A DNA stretch of 41,222 nucleotides from NCBI RefSeq assembly GCF_025506355.1, contig NZ_JANZYP010000081.1, forward strand, positions 1 to 41,222. Reading direction: 5' to 3'. The notes beneath the pieces were generated by a model. It was not told the DNA's origin, searched no databases, and saw only the letters and a list, made by a program, of their open reading frames with translations. The position numbers and the translations under genes are program-made. Shown here in pieces: positions 30,994 through 41,222 of this stretch. Position 1 is the stretch's first letter; each line of letters opens with the position of its first letter. The stretch comes from Sphaerisporangium corydalis (GTDB lineage Bacteria > Actinomycetota > Actinomycetes > Streptosporangiales > Streptosporangiaceae).

Positions 30994-32358
30994 ATGTCGC
31001 GTCGAGCTCGCCCCCGCTGGCATACGGCCGCGCTCGTGGTCATCACGGGAGGGACGCTGGCCGCCGGCTGCGCCGCGCCAGGAAGTGACGCCCCCAAGGC
31101 CGAACCGGCCACCGGCACCTCCGCATCGACGGCCCCGGCCTGCGGCACGGCGCCGGTCACGCTCAAGGCCTACTTCGAGACCGGGTTCCCCCTTCCCAAG
31201 GCGCTCACCACCGAGTTCACCAAGCAGCACCCCAACGTCACCTGGAACATCCGCGAGGACCAGTTCGCGGTGATCACCCAGAACGCCCCGCGTGTGCTCG
31301 CGGACGACCCACCGGACCTGATGCGGCTCCCGCAGGTCTCCGAGCTGGTCAAGGACGACCTGCTGAAGAACATGGACGGCTACGCGAAGGCGTTCGGCTG
31401 GGACGCCTGGCCCGCCTCACAGCTTCAGCAGATGCGCCTCGCACCCGGAGGCAAGACCCGGGGCGAGGGCTCGCTGTACGCGATGGGCCTCAACTTCAGC
31501 ATGACCGGCGTCTTCTACAACAAGAAGCTCGCCGCCCGGATCGGGATGTCGGCCCCGCCCACCACGCTGGCCGGGCTGGACGACCTGCTCGCGAAGGCCA
31601 AGGCGGCGGGCGTCGATCCGATCGCCCAGTTCAACGGCGGTGCCACCGGCGGCCTCGCGTTCCCGCTGCAGAACCTCATGGCCGCATACGGCCCGGCGGC
31701 CCCGATCAACGACTGGATCTTCCAGAAGCCGGGCGCCACGATCGACACGCCGTCCAACCTCCAGGCCGCCCGGCACCTGGAGAAGTGGATCAAGGCGGGG
31801 TACTTCTGGAAGGACGTCAACGCCGTCGACTACGCGACGATGATGAGCCGCTTCATCGGCGGCAAGGGCCTGTTCATGTTCGACGGCGACTGGGAGTCGG
31901 GCAACCTCGACAAGCAGATGGCGGGCGACGCGGGCTTCTTCCTCATGCCGTCCGCGCAGGACGGCGGCAAGCTGGCCGCGATGTCGGCCCCGCTCGTCTT
32001 CGGCGTCGGCGCGCGGGCGAAGAACGCCGACTGCGCGGCGTTCTTCCTCAACTGGGTGGCGACCGACTCCAAGGCGCGTGACATCACCGTGGAGGTCGGC
32101 GGCTCGCACCCGATGGGCCCGGCCGGCGCGCACATGCCGGCGGTGAAGCCGGGTACGGTCACCGAGAGCACGCTCGCCGCCGGAGCGAAGATCGTCGAGG
32201 ACAACGGCGCGATGGACTTCATCGCCAACGCCACCGGTGCGATCTACGCCAAGAGCTGGACGCCGAACCTGCAGAAGATGGTCGCCGGGCAGCAGACCCC
32301 GGAGGGCCTGCTGACGGCCGTGCAGGGCGACTACACGAGCCAGGCCGGGGGGAACTGA
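30994..32358 (+). CDS. Sugar-binding lipoprotein of the second ABC importer
   Basis: 454 aa. Signal peptide with lipobox LAAGC (Cys near 29), a Ser/Thr-rich tether, then a family-1 solute-binding domain (ALTTEFTKQHPNVTWNIRED, GVFYNKKLAARIGMSAPPTT, MFDGDWESGN). GGAGGAG lies about 6 nt before ATG 30994. It heads a three-gene importer operon with a 6-nt gap to the next gene. Cargo is unknown; the fucosidase and arabinofuranosidase neighbours suggest a fucose- or arabinose-containing oligosaccharide. Confidence 0.9.
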   Translation: MSRRARPRWHTAALVVITGGTLAAGCAAPGSDAPKAEPATGTSASTAPACGTAPVTLKAYFETGFPLPKALTTEFTKQHPNVTWNIREDQFAVITQNAPRVLADDPPDLMRLPQVSELVKDDLLKNMDGYAKAFGWDAWPASQLQQMRLAPGGKTRGEGSLYAMGLNFSMTGVFYNKKLAARIGMSAPPTTLAGLDDLLAKAKAAGVDPIAQFNGGATGGLAFPLQNLMAAYGPAAPINDWIFQKPGATIDTPSNLQAARHLEKWIKAGYFWKDVNAVDYATMMSRFIGGKGLFMFDGDWESGNLDKQMAGDAGFFLMPSAQDGGKLAAMSAPLVFGVGARAKNADCAAFFLNWVATDSKARDITVEVGGSHPMGPAGAHMPAVKPGTVTESTLAAGAKIVEDNGAMDFIANATGAIYAKSWTPNLQKMVAGQQTPEGLLTAVQGDYTSQAGGN

Positions 32359-32364
32359 GCCACC

Positions 32365-33321
32365 ATGACAGGGCCGATTCCCGGGACAGGGGTCGATCTC
32401 GCCGAGAGTCGGCCGGCGGCGAGGACGCGGAGCCCTCTGCGGCGCCACGGCCTCCGCCGGGCCGGCCTCGTCGGCTGGCTGTTCATCCTGCCCGCGCTGG
32501 CGTTCTACGCGGTCTTCGTGCTGCGGCCGATCCTCGTGACGTTCCAGTACTCGCTGTACACGTGGGACGGCATCGGGCCGTCCACCTGGGCCGGGTTCGG
32601 CAACTACGTGAAGGTGTTCACCGATCCCGGCCTGTTCGCCTCCATCCTGAACGCCGTCAAGCTGATCGTGTTCTTCAGCGCGATCCCCGTCGTGCTGGGC
32701 CTCGCCATCGCCTCGACGATCCGGCGCATCGCCACCAGCCGGCTCGCGCTCGTGGCGCGGACCGTCATCTTCCTGCCGCAGGTCATCCCGCTCGTCGCGG
32801 CGGGCATCGCCTGGAGCTGGCTGCTGTCCTCCACCGGGGTGGTCAACCAGGTGCTCACCTACCTCGGGCTCGGCGGGATCACGCGGGCCTGGCTGGGCGA
32901 CTTCTCGACCGCCCTGCCCGCGGTCGGCGTGATCGGCGCGTGGGTGCTGCTCGGCCTGTGCACGCTGCTCCTGCTGGCGGGCATGAGCAAGATCGATCCG
33001 GCGCTCTTCGAGGCCGCCCGGCTGGACGGCGCGGGGCCGATGCGCGAGTTCCTCTCGATCGTCCTGCCGAGTCTGCGGCAGGAGATCGCCGTCTGCGTCA
33101 CGGTGACCGTCATCGCGGCTCTCGCGAGCTTCGACATCGTCTACATCTCCACGCAGGGCGGCCCCGGCAACGCGACCATGGTCCCCGGCCTGGAGATCTA
33201 CTACCTGGCCTTCTCCGAACGGCGGGTGGGCGTCGCGTCGGCACTGGCCGTGGTGCTCATGCTGCTCGTCATCGCGGTCGCGCTTCCCATCCAACGGCTC
33301 ACCAGGGACAGGTCGTCATGA
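32365..33321 (+). CDS. Carbohydrate ABC transporter permease, MalF type
   Basis: 318 aa. A basic N-terminus is followed by six helices. The EAA loop is FEAARLDGAGPMREFL-SIVLPSL. It partners the next permease, with which it overlaps by ATGA (33318-33321). Confidence 0.9.
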   Translation: MTGPIPGTGVDLAESRPAARTRSPLRRHGLRRAGLVGWLFILPALAFYAVFVLRPILVTFQYSLYTWDGIGPSTWAGFGNYVKVFTDPGLFASILNAVKLIVFFSAIPVVLGLAIASTIRRIATSRLALVARTVIFLPQVIPLVAAGIAWSWLLSSTGVVNQVLTYLGLGGITRAWLGDFSTALPAVGVIGAWVLLGLCTLLLLAGMSKIDPALFEAARLDGAGPMREFLSIVLPSLRQEIAVCVTVTVIAALASFDIVYISTQGGPGNATMVPGLEIYYLAFSERRVGVASALAVVLMLLVIAVALPIQRLTRDRSS

Positions 33322-34142
33322 TCATCGCACGCCGGGAGGCGTGGACCGGAAGGCTGCTGCTCGTCCTGTTGATGGCGATCACCCTGCTGCCGTTCCTCAG
33401 CCTGTTCGTCACGGCCCTGCACCCGTCGGGCACCTACCCGCCCGGCCTGAGCTGGCCCGGCGAGCCGCACTGGGAGAACTTCGCCCACGCGTTCCAGGTG
33501 GCACGCATGGGCGAGCTGCTGAAGTCGAGCACGCTCATCGTGCTCGGCGTGGTGCCGCTCTCGCTGGTGATCGCCACGATGGCCGGTTTCGCGATCGGCC
33601 ACCTCCGGACGGCCGGGCGGAACGTCGTGTTCATCGCGTTCGTGCTCGGCCTGACGCTGCCGTTCGAGGGCATCATCACGCCGCTGTACTACCAGGTGCG
33701 GGACATGGGGCTGCTGAACACCCGGTGGGCCATCATCCTGCCGCTGATCGGGCTGTTCATGCCGTTCTCGGTGTTCTGGATGCGGGCGCACTTCGTGAAC
33801 ATGCCCGAGGAGCTGTCGGAGAGCGCCCGGATCGACGGGGCGAACGTGTGGCAGCTCTTCTGGCGCGTCCATGTGCCACTGGCCATGCCGGCGATCTCCT
33901 CGCTGGCCATCCTGCTGTTCCTGTGGACCTGGAACCAGTTCCTCCTGGCGATCGTGCTGGTGGACGACCCGCTGAAACGGACGATGTCCGGTGCCCTCGG
34001 CGCCTTCCAGGGGCAGTGGGGCACCGACATCCCGCTGCTGTGCGCGGGATCGCTGCTCATCCTTGCCCCCACCCTCCTGATCTTCCTGATCTTCCAGCGC
34101 CGGTTCGTGACGGCCCTGCTGCAGGGCTCCCTGAAGGGCTGA
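33318..34142 (+). CDS. Carbohydrate ABC transporter permease, MalG type
   Basis: 274 aa, six helices. The EAA loop is SESARIDGANVWQLFWRV-HVPLA. ATG 33318 overlaps the previous stop, indicating coupled translation. No ATPase gene follows, so the importer must borrow one, probably MsiK-like. It is convergent with the GH51-like gene, with no terminator seen in the 30-bp gap. Confidence 0.9.
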   Translation: MIIARREAWTGRLLLVLLMAITLLPFLSLFVTALHPSGTYPPGLSWPGEPHWENFAHAFQVARMGELLKSSTLIVLGVVPLSLVIATMAGFAIGHLRTAGRNVVFIAFVLGLTLPFEGIITPLYYQVRDMGLLNTRWAIILPLIGLFMPFSVFWMRAHFVNMPEELSESARIDGANVWQLFWRVHVPLAMPAISSLAILLFLWTWNQFLLAIVLVDDPLKRTMSGALGAFQGQWGTDIPLLCAGSLLILAPTLLIFLIFQRRFVTALLQGSLKG

Positions 34143-34172
34143 CGGACGACACCACCACACCGGCCGTCTCAG

Positions 34173-36275
34173 TCAGTAGGAGTACGTTGTGGCGCAGACG
34201 GTCCCGTTCAGGGTGAACGAGGCCGGCGGCGGATTGGCGCCGGTCTGGTCGCCGACGAAGCCGAAGCTGAGCGTGTTGCCGCCATGGGGGGCGAGGTAGG
34301 TGTTCGAGGCGGTCGGGGTGACGACCACGTGCCGGCCGTCCTCGGCGAAGCCGGCGTTCCACGTGCTGTCGGAGAGGGATTCGGTGGCGGCCGGGAAGCT
34401 GAAGGCCAGCGTCCATCCCGTGATGGGGGAGGGGCCGGTGTTGGTGAGGCTGATGTTCGCCACGAAACCGCTGCCCCAGCCCGTGGCGACGGTGTAGGTG
34501 ACGGCGCAGGTGCTGTCCCGCGGCGTCCCCGTCACGAAGGAGACCGGCTTGGAGGGCGTCGAGGGATGACCCTTCTGGCCGACGGCGAGCACGTTGAGCG
34601 TGTACGCCGTGCCAGGGACCAGGTTCCGCGCGGTGAACGAGGTCGAGGTCGACTCGCCCAGCAGGACGCTGTTGGTGCCGAACTGCTGGTAGACGGCGTA
34701 ACGGGTGACATCGCCGCCGGTGGACCGCTGCCATGAGATCGTCGCGGTGCTCGCGGTGACCTCGCCGGCGGCCGGATCGCCGGGCGCGGTCAGCGCGGTG
34801 TCGACCGGGTTGGCGGACGACGGCGTGAGCTTGACCGTCACGATCGAGTACGGCGGGATGACCTGCGTGCTCGCGGTGCCCTGCCTCGACGTAGTGATCG
34901 AGGTGTCCCCGGAGCCGAAGGTGTGCACGGTCGGCGTGGCGCCGCTCGGCGTCCAGCCGTCGTAGCCGAGACGCACGGTGTAGGCGGTGCCGGGATCCTG
35001 GTTGACCAGTTCGACGCTGAGGCCGCCGTCGGTGTTACGGGCCGCGTGCACGGAGACGAGCTCGTTGTCCGAGCCGGCCCTGACCAGCGTGTCGCCGGGC
35101 AGCGCCACCCTGCTGAGCATCTTCAGCGCGAAGTAGGGCGCGAACGGCGTGTTCAGCGGCGGTTCGCAGACGTTGTCGCCATTGCAGTTGCCGCTCGACA
35201 GCAGGCCCCCGTCGCCGTACGACGTCGTCCCGTCGGGCGCGGTGCTGATCTCGCCCATGCCGTTGCGGGTGTCCCAGTAGTCCACCGTGAAGACGCCGTT
35301 CTCCAGCGCGGCGAAGTAGACGTCCGCGGCGAACAGGCCACCGACCTGGGTGTCGGACTGGTAGTTGGACGCGGTCTCGGTCAGCGCGATGCCGATGCCG
35401 GGGCCCCTCGGGCCGGCGTACTGGTCGATCTGCCGCCGCACCTGGTCCAGCTCACCGGGAAGCAGCTTCACCTGCTGGAGGACGTCCGCGGCGGTGGTGT
35501 GGTTCGGGTAGTAGTGCATGATGACGAAGTCGATGTACGGTCCCGCGATCGACAGCACCGTCTGGTTCCACGCCGCCGAGTCCCCGGTCGCGACGACTCC
35601 GTCGGGCCAGTTGCCCGGATCGGTGACCACCGCCCCGATCTTGATCGTGGGGTCGGCCGCCTTCATCGCCCGGGCGTACTGCACCACGTTGTTCGCGTAC
35701 GTGGCCGGATCCTTGCCGTCGTGGTAGTCGAGCTCCCATTCGGCGCCGTAGTGGCCGTTGCCGAAGACCTCGTTGCCGATCTCCCAGTACTTCACGCCGT
35801 AGCCCTTGGTGAGGTTCGCGTACCTCACCCAGTCGGCGGCCTCCTGCGGTGTGCCGGAGCCGTAGTTCGCGATGATCATCGCCTGCGCGCCGATGGCGCC
35901 GACCGTGCCCATGAAGGCGTCGAAGCCCGTCCCCGGCGCCACGTACCCGCCGCCCGAGACGGTGCCGGTCTGCCAGTGGAAGCCGTCCCCGTAGGAGCCG
36001 CCGGGATAGCGCATCATCCGCACCCCGGCCGCGCCGAGGAGGTCCGCCGACGCCTCGGTGTTCATGTTCCCGTCCCAAACGGCCTGGTTGAGGCCGTACG
36101 CGGTGTCCGGCACGGTGCCGAGTCCCGCACGGGCGTTGACGGTGACGTTGACGGCCGGGGCCGCCGCCCCCGCCGCCGTGGCGGGAGCCGTGAGGACGGC
36201 ACCGGCGAGGGCCACGGCGACGCCTGCGGCGAGCCGGCGCCGCCGTCCGAGACCACGGAGAAACGACAGGTCCAC
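34173..36275 (-). CDS. Clan GH-A arabinofuranosidase candidate (GH51-like) with Fn3 and CBM2
   Basis: 700 aa. Signal peptide about 1-38. The catalytic domain (about 43-490) has MRYPGGSYGDGFHW, acid/base Glu169 in WEIGNEVFG and nucleophile candidate Glu300 in ALTETASNYQ, the GH51-like clan-A pattern. A fibronectin-III domain (about 500-595, ATISWQRSTGGDVTRYAVYQ) and a C-terminal CBM2 (about 600-700, GWGSGFVANISLTNTG, TGWTLAFSF) follow. It probably releases arabinofuranose from arabinoxylan. GTG 36275 with AGGAAG upstream is preferred to GTG 36329, which has no ribosome site. It follows the fucosidase gene by 58 bp on the same strand. It lacks CBM13, unlike most neighbours. Confidence 0.78.
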   Translation of the reverse strand: MDLSFLRGLGRRRRLAAGVAVALAGAVLTAPATAAGAAAPAVNVTVNARAGLGTVPDTAYGLNQAVWDGNMNTEASADLLGAAGVRMMRYPGGSYGDGFHWQTGTVSGGGYVAPGTGFDAFMGTVGAIGAQAMIIANYGSGTPQEAADWVRYANLTKGYGVKYWEIGNEVFGNGHYGAEWELDYHDGKDPATYANNVVQYARAMKAADPTIKIGAVVTDPGNWPDGVVATGDSAAWNQTVLSIAGPYIDFVIMHYYPNHTTAADVLQQVKLLPGELDQVRRQIDQYAGPRGPGIGIALTETASNYQSDTQVGGLFAADVYFAALENGVFTVDYWDTRNGMGEISTAPDGTTSYGDGGLLSSGNCNGDNVCEPPLNTPFAPYFALKMLSRVALPGDTLVRAGSDNELVSVHAARNTDGGLSVELVNQDPGTAYTVRLGYDGWTPSGATPTVHTFGSGDTSITTSRQGTASTQVIPPYSIVTVKLTPSSANPVDTALTAPGDPAAGEVTASTATISWQRSTGGDVTRYAVYQQFGTNSVLLGESTSTSFTARNLVPGTAYTLNVLAVGQKGHPSTPSKPVSFVTGTPRDSTCAVTYTVATGWGSGFVANISLTNTGPSPITGWTLAFSFPAATESLSDSTWNAGFAEDGRHVVVTPTASNTYLAPHGGNTLSFGFVGDQTGANPPPASFTLNGTVCATTYSY

Positions 36276-36333
36276 GGGTTCTCGCTTCCTGGGTGGGGGA
36301 GTGCCCTGCGACGCCGGGCGGCCGGTCACCGGA

Positions 36334-38572
<2,239 letters not shown>

Positions 38573-38574
38573 CG

Positions 38575-38591
38575 CAGACATAGGTTGTCTG
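38575..38591. promoter_or_regulatory. Palindrome CAGACA-N5-TGTCTG
   Basis: Perfect 6-bp arms (38575-38580 and 38586-38591), immediately upstream of the fucosidase -35. It could be an activator site; no counterpart was found elsewhere in the window. Confidence 0.3.
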
Positions 38592-38784
38592 TTCCGGGAG
38601 CCGGACCAGGCGCGACGGCGTCCGACACCACCTCGGGCGTTCTCCCGGCGCCCTGGTTCATGTCGGGAGTCCTTCCACCCGCCTGTGAGCTCCGACTTCT
38701 TGGATTCCTTGGCCACTTTCCCCCTGCCGGCACCGCGACCGCCGACCAGGAGCCCTGGACAGATCGCCGCGATTGGCTTACAAA

Positions 38785-38797
38785 GACATCCAATGTC
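38785..38797. promoter_or_regulatory. Palindrome GACAT-CCA-ATGTC
   Basis: Perfect 5-bp arms, about 155 bp before the plus-strand fucosidase. A possible operator; chance cannot be excluded. Confidence 0.25.
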
Positions 38798-38952
38798 GCC
38801 GTGACGGCCCAGTCATGTCCCTGAAACATCCACGGGAGCCCATCCGTCGCTCCCCACCCACGTGGACGTACGCGAGACCCCCTGACACGCGGCCGGCCGG
38901 AGCCACCCGCAGAGCGGTGAGCCGGACCAGGTCCGCACGGAAAGGTTCCACC

Positions 38953-40932
38953 ATGCCCTTTTCCTCGTCACGACTCAGCCGGCGTACGCTGATCGCCGGC
39001 GCCGGAGGCGCCGCGGCCGCCGGACTGCTGGGAATCCGCCCGGCGTGGGCCACCGACGGCCCGAGCAGCTACACCGCCAGCTGGTCGTCGGTCGACCAGC
39101 ACCCGCCGGCGGCCGAATGGTTCCAGGACGCCAAGTTCGGCATCTACTACCACTGGGGGGCCTTCAGCGTCCCCGCGTTCGCCAACGAGTGGTACCCGCG
39201 CAACATGTACAACAACGGGTCGAACGAGAACAACCACCACAAGAGCGTCTACGGCGACCCTTCGGCATGGCCGTACCACAACTTCATCAACGGCGCCCGG
39301 GACAGGGCGGGGAATTTCGTGCAGTTCGCGCCCAAGCTCAAGTCCGCCGGCGGCAACTTCGACCCGGGCGAGTGGGCGCAGCTCTTCGCGGACGCCGGCG
39401 CCAGGTTCGCCGGGCCGGTGGCCGAGCACCACGACGGCTACTCGATGTGGAACAGTCAGGTCAACGAGTGGAACTCCGTGGCCACCGGACCCCGGCTGGA
39501 CCTGCTGCGGCTGCACGCCGACGCCCTGCGCGCCAAGGGCCTGAAGCTCCTGGTGGCCATGCACCACGCGTACAACTTCACGGGCTTCTACCAGTGGGTG
39601 CCGACGCAGTCCACGACCTCGCTGAAGAAGCTGTACGGCCAGCTCGGCGCGTCCACCCACCAGCAACTGTGGTACGACAAGCTCCGGGAGGTGGTCGACG
39701 GCTACCAGCCCGACATCATCTGGCAGGACTTCAACCTGACCCAGCTGCCCGAGTCACGGCGCCTGGACTTCCTGTCGTACTACTACAACCGGGCGGTCGC
39801 CTGGAACAGTGACGTCGTCGCCACCTACAAGGACGGCTTCAACAACAGGGGCGAGGTCTTCGACTTCGAGCGCGGCGGGCCGGCCGGCATCCAGACCCCG
39901 TACTGGCTGACCGACGACAGCATCTCCAGTTCGAGCTGGTGCTACACGGTCGGGATCGGCTACTACTCGCTGGACGCGATGCTGCACTCCCTGATCGACC
40001 GGGTCAGCAAGAACGGCAACATGCTGCTGAACATCGCCCCGATGGCCGACGGCACCATTCCCTCAGGGCAGCGATCGGTCCTGCTGGGCATGGGCGACTA
40101 TCTGAAGCGCTTCGGCGAATCCATCTACGCCACCCGCGCCTGGACCGTCTACGGCGAGGGGCCCACTCAGATGGGCGGAGGTTCCTTCACCACACCACGT
40201 CCCGGGACCAACCGCGACATCCGGTTCACCCGCAGCAAGGACAACCGCGTCCTGTACGCGACCGTGCTGGGCTGGCCGGGCGGCACGCTGGACATCACGA
40301 CCCTGGGCTCCGGCCGGATCAACCTCAGTACCCTGACCTCGGTGCGATTGCTCGACTCCACCGCCGGTGCCTCCATCGACCTGCCGAACCGCACCCAGGA
40401 CGGCACGGCCCTGCACATCTCGATGCCGTCGTCCACCCCGCCCTTCACGGCCCTGGCCTACGTGGTGAAACTGACCTTCTCCGGCCAGATCCCCACCCTG
40501 GGCGCGCCTTCCGTCCCGACCGGCTGGGTGCGGATCGCCAACGCGGCCACCGGCCTGGTGCTGGACAGCGGCGGGAACGTCGCCTCCGGGTCGGCGCTGA
40601 AGCAGTGGAACTACGATGGCAGCACCAACCTGCAATGGCAGCTCGCCGACCTGGGCAGCGGCTGGTACCGCATCGTCAACCGCACCAACGGCATGGTCGC
40701 CGACAGCTGGGGCAACGCCACCAACGGCGCGTCCTGCCTGCAGGGCCCCTGGAACGGCGGCAACAACCAGCAGTGGCGCCTGAACAACCTCGGCAACGGC
40801 CGCTACCAGATCATCAACCGCGGCACCGGCACCGCACTGGACGGCATGGGCAGCACCACTGCCGGCGCCACCGCCGCCATGTGGACCCCCAACACCAACG
40901 CCAACAACCTGTGGACCATCACCGCCATCTGA
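38953..40932 (+). CDS. Tat-exported GH29 alpha-L-fucosidase with C-terminal ricin-type lectin domain
   Basis: 659 aa. Twin-arginine signal peptide about 1-33 (RLSRRTLIAGAGG). GH29 barrel: KFGIYYHWGAFSVPAFANEWY, AEHHDGYSMWNS, and the nucleophile candidate Asp259 in PDIIWQDFNLTQ. A beta domain (about 400-515) is followed by a ricin-type lectin (about 520-659; WVRIANAATGLVLDSGG, WYRIVNRTNGMVADSWG, RYQIINRGTGTALDG) of a different subtype from the CLDV/WDCNGQ modules in the rest of the window. ATG 38953 has GGAAAGG about 7 nt upstream. Tat export is unlike the neighbours and suggests folding or cofactor binding before export. It is divergent from the other GH29 gene, to which it is only distantly similar. 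Confidence 0.88.
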   Translation: MPFSSSRLSRRTLIAGAGGAAAAGLLGIRPAWATDGPSSYTASWSSVDQHPPAAEWFQDAKFGIYYHWGAFSVPAFANEWYPRNMYNNGSNENNHHKSVYGDPSAWPYHNFINGARDRAGNFVQFAPKLKSAGGNFDPGEWAQLFADAGARFAGPVAEHHDGYSMWNSQVNEWNSVATGPRLDLLRLHADALRAKGLKLLVAMHHAYNFTGFYQWVPTQSTTSLKKLYGQLGASTHQQLWYDKLREVVDGYQPDIIWQDFNLTQLPESRRLDFLSYYYNRAVAWNSDVVATYKDGFNNRGEVFDFERGGPAGIQTPYWLTDDSISSSSWCYTVGIGYYSLDAMLHSLIDRVSKNGNMLLNIAPMADGTIPSGQRSVLLGMGDYLKRFGESIYATRAWTVYGEGPTQMGGGSFTTPRPGTNRDIRFTRSKDNRVLYATVLGWPGGTLDITTLGSGRINLSTLTSVRLLDSTAGASIDLPNRTQDGTALHISMPSSTPPFTALAYVVKLTFSGQIPTLGAPSVPTGWVRIANAATGLVLDSGGNVASGSALKQWNYDGSTNLQWQLADLGSGWYRIVNRTNGMVADSWGNATNGASCLQGPWNGGNNQQWRLNNLGNGRYQIINRGTGTALDGMGSTTAGATAAMWTPNTNANNLWTITAI

Positions 40933-40994
40933 CCTCCGATCCGGGTGCTCGCCAGGAGGCGGACCGGCAGGTCCGAGCGGAATCCCCCCGCACC

Positions 40995-41089
40995 CCCGTC
41001 CACCCGCGGCGTGGCAGCGCGACGACGCCATTGCATCGCCGACCCGGCGTCGTCGCCGAGGTGCCGCTCACCCGCCGCGGGTGGACGGG
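40995..41089. terminator. Nested 95-bp inverted repeat between convergent genes
   Basis: Outer arms of 16 bp pair perfectly (40995-41010 with 41074-41089). Inside, GCGACGACGCC (41019-41029) pairs perfectly with 41046-41056. It lies between the stops of the fucosidase (40932) and the GH62 gene (41098), so a bidirectional terminator is likely. Confidence 0.75.
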
Positions 41090-41097
41090 TCCGTTGG

Positions 41098-41222
41098 TCA
41101 GTGTTGCTGGGTGAGGAGTCCTGGGCGGTAGGGCAGGAGGCCGTAGTCGCCGCCGGAGCTGGGGTTGCGTCCTTGGTAGAGGAGTTGGAGGTTGCAGGGG
41201 TCGATGGTCATGGTCTGGTCGG
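41098..41222 (-). CDS. GH62 alpha-L-arabinofuranosidase, C-terminal end (cut by window edge)
   Basis: The last 41 codons read [17 protein letters not shown], then [18 protein letters not shown] and stop TGA (41100-41098). This matches the conserved C-terminal strand of GH62 (TMTVDPCNLQFLYQG, DYNSLPWRPGVLT in known members). GH62 enzymes release arabinofuranose from singly substituted xylose in arabinoxylan. The domain ends at the stop codon, so any binding module must be N-terminal. Catalytic residues are outside the window. Confidence 0.82.
   Translation of the reverse strand, partial: DQTMTIDPCNLQLLYQGRNPSSGGDYGLLPYRPGLLTQQH

Overview
The window is very GC-rich and contains tandem CBM13 and CBM2 carbohydrate-binding modules, Tat and Sec signal peptides, two CUT1 sugar importers without their own ATPase, and LacI, GntR and MarR regulators. 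This points to a soil or plant-litter actinomycete, probably of the Streptosporangiales/Streptomycetales type; the genus cannot be fixed by reading alone. It is a dense locus for secreted plant cell-wall degradation: almost every gene is a secreted glycoside hydrolase or esterase carrying a sugar-binding module, a sugar importer or a regulator. It opens inside a GH10 xylanase and closes inside a GH62 arabinofuranosidase, so the locus extends beyond both ends.

Layout. 1-4 kb: GH10 xylanase (partial, minus), SGNH/CE3-like acetyl esterase-CBM13, feruloyl-esterase-type CE1-CBM2. 3.9-7.3 kb: large beta-helix protein (GH141-like)-CBM13, then a LacI regulator. 7.5-14.2 kb (minus): two bicistrons, GH39-like-CBM13 with GH54-CBM13, and GH10-CBM13 with CBM13-GH54. 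14.6-16.7 kb: MarR regulator divergent from a CE1-CBM2 esterase. 16.7-24.6 kb: GH27-CBM13 (minus), divergent from a GH27-CBM13 / GH59-CBM13 / CE1-CBM13 operon. 24.6-29.8 kb: importer plus enolase-superfamily operon (minus) divergent from a GntR regulator. 29.8-34.1 kb: LacI regulator divergent from a second importer operon. 34.2-41.2 kb: two GH29 fucosidase-type genes in divergent orientation, one followed by a GH51-like-Fn3-CBM2 gene, then GH62.

Function. Xylanases cut the xylan backbone. GH54, GH62 and GH51-like enzymes remove arabinose, esterases remove acetyl and ferulate groups, and GH27, GH59 and GH29 enzymes remove galactose (or arabinopyranose) and fucose decorations. The two importers would bring in the products. 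The set suits a heavily decorated hemicellulose such as glucuronoarabinoxylan or arabinogalactan.

Most striking are the regulatory sequences. A composite promoter-leader cassette recurs before four genes, three of which are unrelated to each other (two GH10s, a CE1 and a GH27). It consists of a distal palindrome about 110-120 bp upstream, a CGAA-N(3-4)-TTCG operator, TTGACA-N17-CACACT, a conserved GAGTCCCC leader and a compensating hairpin. A separate 36-bp promoter/operator block, 35/36 identical, ties the beta-helix gene to the importer operon and GntR regulator 25 kb away. A 281-bp perfect inverted repeat shows recent sequence exchange between CBM13-coding regions.
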